Source: QHWK01 sp035315685
GTDB lineage: Bacteria; Acidobacteriota; Vicinamibacteria; Vicinamibacterales; CAVVIG01
Assembly: GCA_035315685.1 (NCBI GenBank)
Contig: DATFXR010000696.1
Location: forward strand, 1-8,125
Direction: 5' to 3'
Length of the DNA: 8,125 nucleotides
The translations under genes and the position numbers were made by a program. Shown piece by piece: positions 1 to 4,957 of the stretch. How positions within the stretch are numbered: the first letter of the stretch is position 1; each line of letters starts with the position of its first letter. Below the pieces are notes generated by a model. That model had not been told where the DNA came from, did no database searches, and saw only the letters and a list, made by a program, of their open reading frames with translations.

Positions 1-447
1 GATGCCGGCCTCGTCGAGCGCGCGGCTGGTCTGCCGCATGCCCTCGAGGCCCCAGTCGGTCGCGTGATTGTTGGCGCGCGACATCACGTCGAAGCCGATC
101 GACTTCAGGTCCTTCGCCACCAGCGGCGATCCGATGATCCATACGCCGCCGAATTCGGCCTGCGGCACCGCCGGCGTCCGGGTCAGATCGATCGCCGTGC
201 CTTCGAAGTTGCCGAACGCCGCGTCTGCATCGTGAATCAGCTTGCCGACCGGCGCGAACCCCGGCGTCTGCGACACCGGCCGCGCGATGATGTTGTCGCC
301 GACCGCGGCGAGCGTGAAGCCGTCCGCGACGTTCATCAGCAGCTCACGCTGCGGATCGCGCGGCGTCGGCGGCGCCGGCGGCTGCGCCGCCACGATCGCG
401 ACCGTCGCGATTGCGATCAACGCGACGAGGAAACGGACACGCTGCAT
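1..447 (-). CDS. CapA family protein (PGA_cap metallophosphatase-like), N-terminal part, truncated by window edge
   Basis: The frame is open from an ATG at 447 down to base 1, giving 149 residues with no stop, so the C-terminal part lies outside the window. The start is set by GGAGG (minus strand, 453-457) five bases upstream. Residues 5-21 are a hydrophobic signal segment ending in VAAQ, followed by a Pro-rich stretch, so the protein is probably exported. The domain starts near residue 45 and shows three hallmarks of the CapA/PgsA fold: a Gly-Asp at 50-51 (AAVGDN), NFEG at 80-83 and the NNH motif at 126-128 (ANNHATDWG). In Bacillus, CapA/PgsA belongs to the poly-gamma-glutamate synthesis and export complex, but the family is broad and many members are uncharacterised metallophosphatase-like proteins. 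It lies downstream of the ggt-like gene on the same strand. The family call is firm; a role in polyglutamate is only inferred. Confidence 0.87.
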   Translation of the reverse strand, partial: MQRVRFLVALIAIATVAIVAAQPPAPPTPRDPQRELLMNVADGFTLAAVGDNIIARPVSQTPGFAPVGKLIHDADAAFGNFEGTAIDLTRTPAVPQAEFGGVWIIGSPLVAKDLKSIGFDVMSRANNHATDWGLEGMRQTSRALDEAGI

Positions 448-452
448 GAAGC

Positions 453-457
453 CCTCC
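453..457 (-). promoter_or_regulatory. Ribosome binding site of the capA-like gene
   Basis: On the minus strand the sequence reads GGAGG, then five bases, then ATG at 447. It supports this start and shows that the gene can be translated independently of the upstream ggt-like gene despite the large palindrome between them. Confidence 0.7.
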
Positions 458-462
458 GTGAA

Positions 463-598
463 GTTCGGAGTTCGGGGTTCGGGGTTCGGGGTTCTGGTTC
501 TTTGGTTCTGATGTTCTGGTTGGTTCTGTGGTTGGTCCTCTGACCCAGAACCGAGAACGAGAACCTCGAACCCCGAACCCCGGAACCCCGAACCCAGA
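463..598. repeat. Long imperfect palindrome of GTTC-heptad repeats (intergenic stem-loop)
   Basis: The left half is a run of GTTC-initiated units, starting as near-perfect heptads GTTCGGG (463, 470, 477, 484) and decaying into GTTCTG-type units (491, 497, 505, 513, 523). The right half carries the complementary GAAC units (548, 555, 561, 568, 575, 583, 590). Pairing can be traced outward from an apex at 534-545 (GGTC, loop CTCT, GACC): 522-528 with 546-552, 513-517 with 554-558, 504-509 with 560-565, 496-500 with 568-572, 488-494 with 575-581, 481-487 with 583-589 and 475-480 with 590-595. The whole 136 bases can therefore fold as one long bulged hairpin. It begins six bases past the ggt-like stop and ends just before the capA-like ribosome site, so a role in transcript ending, attenuation or 3' end protection is plausible. 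A selfish intergenic repeat family is the other possibility. Confidence 0.85.
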
Positions 599-604
599 CG
601 CGTT

Positions 605-2443
605 TCACCACGCCATCACGTAACTGTCACCGGTCGGGCTCACGCCTCCCATCAGCGCGCCGGAGCGCGGATGGATCATGATCCCCTTCACCGACCCGAC
701 ACCTTTCACGTCGCGCAGATCGAGTTGATGTCCTCTGGCCGCGAGGCCGTCGCGCACGGTCTGCGGCAGCATCGCCGGCGTCAGCAGCTTGCCGAGCACG
801 TTGTGCGGGTAGTACGAGTCGCGGAAGCTGTTGCTGATGACCGACGGCTGCTCGAGCGCCTGCTGCACGGTCATCCCGAACTCGACGACGTTCAGGAAGA
901 ACTGCAGCTGCGTCTGCGGCTGCGTGTCGGCGCCGGGCGTGCCGAACACCAGATACGGATTGCCGTCCTTGAGCGCGAGCGCCGGGTTGATCGTCTGCCG
1001 CACGCGCTTGCCCGGCTGCAGCGAGTTCACGTCGGCCGGATCGAGGTAGAAGTACTTCATCCGATCGTTCAGGAAGAAGCCGCCGCCGTCGACGACCATG
1101 CCGCTGCCGAATCCGCTCAACAGGCTCGACGTCACCGACACCATGTTGTGGTCTTTGTCCACCACCGCGAGATACGTCGTCAGGTGGAGGATCTCGTCCG
1201 GGTCGAACGGTGCGACGGTCGTCGGGGACGGTTGCGGCGCGGCGTAGGCGTTCCGTGGTCGCGCGAAGGCTTGCGCCGGCAGCGCGACGGCTTGCGCCCG
1301 TCGCGCGAAGGCTTCAGCCGAGCGATCGGCCTCCGCCTGCGATGTGCCGCGGAACGGATCGCCAGGCGCCGGCTCGCCGACGATCGCGCGGTTCGGATCG
1401 ATCTGCGCGCGGCGCGTTGCCGCGTAGTCCTTGGACAGCAGCGTCTTCATCGGGATGTTCGGCACGAACTTCGGATCGGCGACGTACTTGTTGCGATCGG
1501 CGAACGACAGTTTCAGGGCCTCGGTCACCGCGTGCAGGTACGGCGCGCTGTTGTGCCCCATCGCCTTCAGATCGAATCCCTCGAGGATGTTGAGCGCTTC
1601 GAGCATGACGAAGCCCTGCGAGTTCGGCGGACATTCGTAGACGTCGACGCCTCGATAGTTCGTGCGGACCGGCGGATCCTCGAACGCCTGCACGCCGCTC
1701 AGATCCGCTTCCGTGATCAACCCGCCATTGGCTTTCATGAACGCGGCGGTGTTGCGGGCGATGTCACCGCGGTAGAAGGGGTCTGCGCCCTGCGACGCGA
1801 TCGATCGCAGCGTCCGCGCGAGATCCTTGTTGACGAGGATGTCGCCCATCTCGAGCGGCTTGCCGTCCTTGAACCAGATCTTCGTCGACGAGGGGAACTT
1901 CGCGAGCTTGTCACGGCTGCTCTTCAGCTCGCGCGCGAGCGCGTCGCTAATCGGATATCCCTGTTCGGCGATCTCGATCGCCGGAGCGAAGACGTCGGAG
2001 AGCGGCTTCGTGCCGTACTTCTGCACGGCATAGGTCGCGCCGCCGACTGCGCCCGGTACGGCAATGGTGAGCGGCCCGTCGTTCGGAATCCCGCCTTTGC
2101 TCTTGTACAGATCGATGGTGGCTGCGTGCGGCGCGAACCCGGTGCCGTTGATGAACGTCACCTCGCGCGTCTTCGCGTTGTAGTAGAGGATGAACATGTC
2201 GGCGCCGAGGCCGGTCATGCCCGGCTCCACCTCGCCCTGCACGGCCCACGTCGCGATCGCCGCGTCGATGGCGTTGCCGCCCGCCTTCAGGATCCGCAGG
2301 CCAGCTTCTGCGGCGAGCGGATGACCGGCGGCGACCATCCCGTGCTGCGCGACGATCGTCGGCCGCCAGTTCGTGGTCTGCGCCGGCAGCGACACGACCG
2401 AGATCAGGACCACCAGTGCGACGATGCTTGCCCTCTTCGCCAT
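605..2443 (-). CDS. Gamma-glutamyltransferase family protein (Ntn-hydrolase), exported
   Basis: This 612-residue protein is close to the family's usual length (about 580). ATG at 2443 is preferred over the TTG at 2446 because GGAGG (2450-2454) lies six bases upstream of the ATG. Residues 1-22 form a signal peptide ending near LPAQ, so the protein is probably periplasmic. The large-subunit region shows the family pattern HGMVAAGHPLAAEAG (about 34-48), GGNAIDAAIA (55-64) and EPGMTGLGAD (73-82). The small subunit would start at the autoprocessing nucleophile Thr422 in HLTTYLAVVD; the second Thr is kept but the usual His is Tyr424. By alignment from memory with E. coli Ggt, the gamma-glutamyl-binding positions Arg114, Asn411, Gln430, Asp433 and Ser462-Ser463 are replaced (FINGTG loop at 97-102, Leu442, Arg461, Tyr464, Gln483-Thr484). 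Self-cleavage is likely; the substrate is not predictable and the enzyme may not be a glutathione hydrolase. The next gene on this strand encodes a CapA-family protein. Confidence 0.92.
   Translation of the reverse strand: MAKRASIVALVVLISVVSLPAQTTNWRPTIVAQHGMVAAGHPLAAEAGLRILKAGGNAIDAAIATWAVQGEVEPGMTGLGADMFILYYNAKTREVTFINGTGFAPHAATIDLYKSKGGIPNDGPLTIAVPGAVGGATYAVQKYGTKPLSDVFAPAIEIAEQGYPISDALARELKSSRDKLAKFPSSTKIWFKDGKPLEMGDILVNKDLARTLRSIASQGADPFYRGDIARNTAAFMKANGGLITEADLSGVQAFEDPPVRTNYRGVDVYECPPNSQGFVMLEALNILEGFDLKAMGHNSAPYLHAVTEALKLSFADRNKYVADPKFVPNIPMKTLLSKDYAATRRAQIDPNRAIVGEPAPGDPFRGTSQAEADRSAEAFARRAQAVALPAQAFARPRNAYAAPQPSPTTVAPFDPDEILHLTTYLAVVDKDHNMVSVTSSLLSGFGSGMVVDGGGFFLNDRMKYFYLDPADVNSLQPGKRVRQTINPALALKDGNPYLVFGTPGADTQPQTQLQFFLNVVEFGMTVQQALEQPSVISNSFRDSYYPHNVLGKLLTPAMLPQTVRDGLAARGHQLDLRDVKGVGSVKGIMIHPRSGALMGGVSPTGDSYVMAW
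1240..1323 (-). repeat. 21-bp tandem repeats within the ggt-like gene (heptapeptide repeat in the pre-Thr linker)
   Basis: Three clear 21-base units lie at 1261-1281, 1282-1302 and 1303-1323, sharing a GCGCGAAGGCTTGCGCC-like core. A more decayed fourth unit lies at 1240-1260. Read on the minus strand they encode the heptapeptides AEAFARR, AQAVALP, AQAFARP and RNAYAAP (residues 376-403). These sit in the linker about 20 residues before the autoprocessing Thr422. The period is a multiple of three, so copy changes keep the frame. Confidence 0.8.
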
Positions 2444-2449
2444 CAAAAA

Positions 2450-2454
2450 CCTCC
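2450..2454 (-). promoter_or_regulatory. Ribosome binding site of the ggt-like gene
   Basis: GGAGG on the minus strand lies six bases before the ATG at 2443 and only three bases before the alternative TTG at 2446. This decides the start in favour of the ATG. Confidence 0.7.
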
Positions 2455-2494
2455 AGGCTCAACGACTCGTGGCACGCGATACCGCAGTTTTGAG

Positions 2495-2512
2495 TGGCAC
2501 TATAGACCAACG
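2495..2512. promoter_or_regulatory. Candidate divergent promoter with overlapping -10 elements
   Basis: The 69-base gap separates two divergent genes and must hold both promoters or be crossed by one. Its centre reads ACTATAGA (2499-2506). On the plus strand TATAGA (2501-2506) places a start point at about 2513, the ATG of the Ycf48-like gene, which has no Shine-Dalgarno. On the minus strand TATAGT (2504 to 2499) places a start near 2492, giving the ggt-like gene a leader of about 49 bases that contains its GGAGG. I find no convincing -35 on either strand, so this is a weak call based on position and the near-palindromic -10. Confidence 0.35.
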
Positions 2513-3559
2513 ATGCGCCCGACTGCAGGCCTTCTCGTCGTTGCCGCCACAGCACTCGCCGGCCTGGCCCGCACGGCGGGCGCGCCGGTACTCGACTGGC
2601 AGCCGCAGACGAGCGGCGTCGCCGCCCGGCTGCGTGGCATCAGCGCCGTCTCCGACCGCGTCGCCTGGGCCAGCGGCGCGAACGGTACGGTGCTTCGAAC
2701 CGTCGACGGCGGCCGGACGTGGCGGAAACTCCGCGTGCCGGGCGCAGACCGGCTGGACTTCCGTGATGTAGATGCGACGAGCGATCGGGCAGCCTATGTG
2801 CTGAGCATCGGCCCCGGTGAAGCCTCGAGAATCTACAAGACCGTCGACGCCGGCGGGCACTGGGACCTGCAGTTCGCAAACGCCGATCCTCACGTGTTCC
2901 TCGACGCGATGACGTTTCGCGACGACCGCCACGGCATCGCGTTCAGCGACTCGGTCGACCGCCGCTTCGTGATCCTGACGACCGTCGACGGCCGGACATG
3001 GGACCGGGTTGCCGCCGATCGGCTGCCGCCGGCGCGGTCCGGCGAAGGCGCATTCGCAGCGAGCGGAACGAACGTCGCCATGGCGGCGGGCCGCATGTGG
3101 ATCGGCACCACGGCCGGTCGCGTGCTGCGCTCGACAGACGACGGTCACACGTGGACGGTTGCGGAGACCGGCCTGGCCGCGGCTCAATCCGCCGGCATTT
3201 TCTCCATTGCCTTCCGCGACGCGCAGCACGGCGTCGTCGTCGGCGGTGATTACCGGAAGGAGTCCGCCGCCGTCGACAACGTTGCCTGGACATCCGATGG
3301 CGGAACGACCTGGTCGCTCGTCAAGGATCACGGCCTGTCAGGTTTTCGCTCGGTCGTGGCGTTCGTCGCTGGAGCCTCGAGGTCGCGGATGGCGCTCGTC
3401 GCGATCGGTCCTGCCGGGGTGGACTGGTCGGACGACGACGGACGGACCTGGACCGCGGTAGTATCTCCGGGCTTCGACACCTTCAGCGTGGCGCGATCGG
3501 GACGTGTCGGCTGGGCCGCGGGAACGGGCGGGCGGATCAGCCGATGGTCCGCGCGATGA
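2513..3559 (+). CDS. Exported Ycf48-like / Asp-box (BNR) beta-propeller protein
   Basis: This is a 348-residue protein. A signal peptide (about residues 1-23, MRPTAGLLVV onward, ending ARTAGA) sets the start at 2513, although the frame is open much further upstream, antisense to the ggt-like gene. The rest is a propeller with repeated Asp-boxes (S/T-x-D-x-G-x-x-W) at 63-70, 110-117, 207-214, 260-267 and 306-313, plus a shortened copy at 157-163 (TVDGRTW). The first blade, with AWASGANGTVLRTVDGG, resembles the Ycf48 (photosystem II assembly factor) family. In non-photosynthetic bacteria such proteins are unassigned and are often mislabelled as oxidoreductases or sialidases. No catalytic Arg triad of sialidases is evident, so I expect a binding or scaffold role in the envelope. 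The stop codon overlaps the start of the M20 peptidase gene, which suggests one transcript. There is no Shine-Dalgarno upstream. Confidence 0.87.
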   Translation: MRPTAGLLVVAATALAGLARTAGAPVLDWQPQTSGVAARLRGISAVSDRVAWASGANGTVLRTVDGGRTWRKLRVPGADRLDFRDVDATSDRAAYVLSIGPGEASRIYKTVDAGGHWDLQFANADPHVFLDAMTFRDDRHGIAFSDSVDRRFVILTTVDGRTWDRVAADRLPPARSGEGAFAASGTNVAMAAGRMWIGTTAGRVLRSTDDGHTWTVAETGLAAAQSAGIFSIAFRDAQHGVVVGGDYRKESAAVDNVAWTSDGGTTWSLVKDHGLSGFRSVVAFVAGASRSRMALVAIGPAGVDWSDDDGRTWTAVVSPGFDTFSVARSGRVGWAAGTGGRISRWSAR

Positions 3560-4803
3560 GCGGCGGCGCGAGGCGCACGGACCAGGATCTCAATCGGCAG
3601 ATCGACGCGTGCGTCCGTGAGCTTCGCGGCGAGATGATCGATTTCACGAGCGAGCTCGTGGCGATTGCGTCGGAGAATCCGCCCGGCGCCGAGTATCGAA
3701 CGTGCGTGCGCGCGATCGAGTCGCGCCTGCGCGCGCTTGGATTGGCATGCGAGCGGATTCCCTACCGCGCCGCGAAGGGCGCGCAGGATGAATCCGGCGC
3801 GGCCGTCGTTGTGAGCGGCGTGGGATCGGGAAAACGCACCGTGTACTTCTCTGGCCACTACGATGTCGTACCGGTGACGATGCCCGGCCAGTGCTCGCCG
3901 CTTCGTCGCGGCAAGACCATGTTCGGCCGCGGCACCGCGGACATGAAGAGCGGCCTGGCGTCGATGCTCTACGCCGCGGCCGCGCTCCAGCGGCTGCGCG
4001 TGCCGCTCGATGGACGGGTCGGACTCGTGTTCGTCCCCGACGAAGAGACCGGCGGTCGACGCGGCTCAGCATTTCTTGCCGCAGCGAAACGTCTGGGCCG
4101 GAACGGGATCGGGATGCTGACACCCGAGCCGACCAGCGGTGCGATCTGGAATGCGAACCGCGGCGCGCTCACGATGCAGGTGACCGTGCTCGGTCGCGAA
4201 GCGCACGTCGGCCTTCTCCATCAGGGTCGCAATGCCTTTGAAGACGCGATTCGCGTGGTCGCCGCTCTCCAGCGGCTCGCGCGACGAGTTGGCCGGCGCC
4301 GCACGCGCTTCCGCGTGACACCCGACGCGGCTCGCCGGTCGTTGATGCTGATCGGCGGACGCGTCGAGGCGGGGTCGAATTTCAACGTCGTACCGGGCCG
4401 GTGCGTGTTCACGGTCGACCGGCGGATGAACCCGGAAGAAGACTTCGAGGCCGAGCGGCGCGCGCTGTTCGCGGTATTCGACGACGCCCGACGTGACGGC
4501 GTGTCGCTCGACGTCGACGTGTTCCAGGAGGGACGGCCGTCGGGCACGCCGGAAACGACCCCGCTCGGCCGCGCGCTGGCCGCACACGTCAGCGCGGTGA
4601 CGGGCAGAACGCCGACGTTCGAGATGTGTCCAGGTCTTCTGGAGATCAGGTTCTACGCCGAGCAGGGAATGCCCGCGTACGCGTACGGCCCGGGCCTGCT
4701 TGCGGTGTCGCACGGTCCCAGAGAATTCGTACACATCGATCGCATCGTCGACTGCGCGGCCATCTACGCGCGCACGGCGGCCACGGTCCTCGGTGTGACG
4801 TGA
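3556..4803 (+). CDS. M20 family metallopeptidase (ArgE/DapE/ACY1/CPG2 type)
   Basis: This 415-residue protein has the full M20 two-metal site: SGHYDVVP with His101 and Asp103, GRGTADMKSG with bridging Asp129, PDEETGG with catalytic Glu163 and metal ligand Glu164, TPEPTS with Glu191, and the C-terminal SHGPREFV with His386. The lid/dimerisation domain spans about residues 202-315 and carries GREAHVGLLHQGRNA with the conserved His217. It should hydrolyse an amide, such as an N-acyl amino acid, dipeptide or succinyl-diaminopimelate-like substrate; the substrate cannot be read from sequence. No signal peptide is visible, so it is probably cytosolic, unlike its neighbours. I chose ATG 3556 because it makes an ATGA overlap with the preceding stop; ATG 3544 in the same frame is the alternative and would add four residues. 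Coupled translation with the Ycf48-like gene is likely. Confidence 0.93.
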   Translation: MSGGARRTDQDLNRQIDACVRELRGEMIDFTSELVAIASENPPGAEYRTCVRAIESRLRALGLACERIPYRAAKGAQDESGAAVVVSGVGSGKRTVYFSGHYDVVPVTMPGQCSPLRRGKTMFGRGTADMKSGLASMLYAAAALQRLRVPLDGRVGLVFVPDEETGGRRGSAFLAAAKRLGRNGIGMLTPEPTSGAIWNANRGALTMQVTVLGREAHVGLLHQGRNAFEDAIRVVAALQRLARRVGRRRTRFRVTPDAARRSLMLIGGRVEAGSNFNVVPGRCVFTVDRRMNPEEDFEAERRALFAVFDDARRDGVSLDVDVFQEGRPSGTPETTPLGRALAAHVSAVTGRTPTFEMCPGLLEIRFYAEQGMPAYAYGPGLLAVSHGPREFVHIDRIVDCAAIYARTAATVLGVT

Positions 4804-4918
4804 GCAGCGGCACCTGAGCCGATCTGTTCCCGTTGCTTGCCGGGATCTGACACGCGACGACTTGCGGCCCTCCGCCCGAAGCCCTTCCATCTGAATGTGA
4901 CGAAGCCGCTAAACCAAA

Positions 4919-4948
4919 TTGATGCGAGTGTCACGCCGGACGTCTAGT
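4919..4948 (+). promoter_or_regulatory. Candidate promoter of the propeller-phosphoesterase gene
   Basis: TTGATG (4919-4924) and TCTAGT (4943-4948) are separated by 18 bases, each matching four of six consensus positions. They lie in a locally AT-rich patch (CTAAACCAAATTGATG) within a GC-rich gap. Transcription would start around 4955, almost at the ATG at 4958. This argues against the upstream in-frame TTG 4919 and ATG 4922, which would lie inside the -35. The rest of the 4804-4957 gap shows only a weak short hairpin near 4829-4844. Confidence 0.4.
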
Positions 4949-4957
4949 TTGGGCCGC

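Noticed and set aside
463..598. CRISPR array or integron attC site
   Set aside because: The units are adjacent heptads with no spacers, and the symmetry is a single long palindrome. No cas or integrase gene is nearby.
64..611. Small open frames across the GTTC/GAAC palindrome
   Set aside because: Their products are repeats such as GSGVRGS or EPRTPNPEL produced by the heptad array itself, and the remainder is antisense to the capA-like gene.
671..2512. Long plus-strand open frame antisense to the ggt-like gene, joined in frame to the Ycf48-like gene
   Set aside because: It is a mirror frame of a high-GC gene: the translation is Arg/His/Val-rich with no recognisable domain, while the opposite strand has a full family match. 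The real start is at 2513, where a signal peptide begins.
1..4803. A dedicated gamma-glutamyl peptide degradation cluster (CapA-like, GGT-like, M20 peptidase)
   Set aside because: The GGT-like pocket does not look suited to gamma-glutamyl groups, the M20 substrate cannot be read, and the genes are on opposite strands in different compartments. The evidence is too thin to assert a pathway.
4829..4844. CCCG/CGGG hairpin after the M20 gene as a terminator
   Set aside because: Only a four-base stem with no T tract; expected by chance in this base composition.
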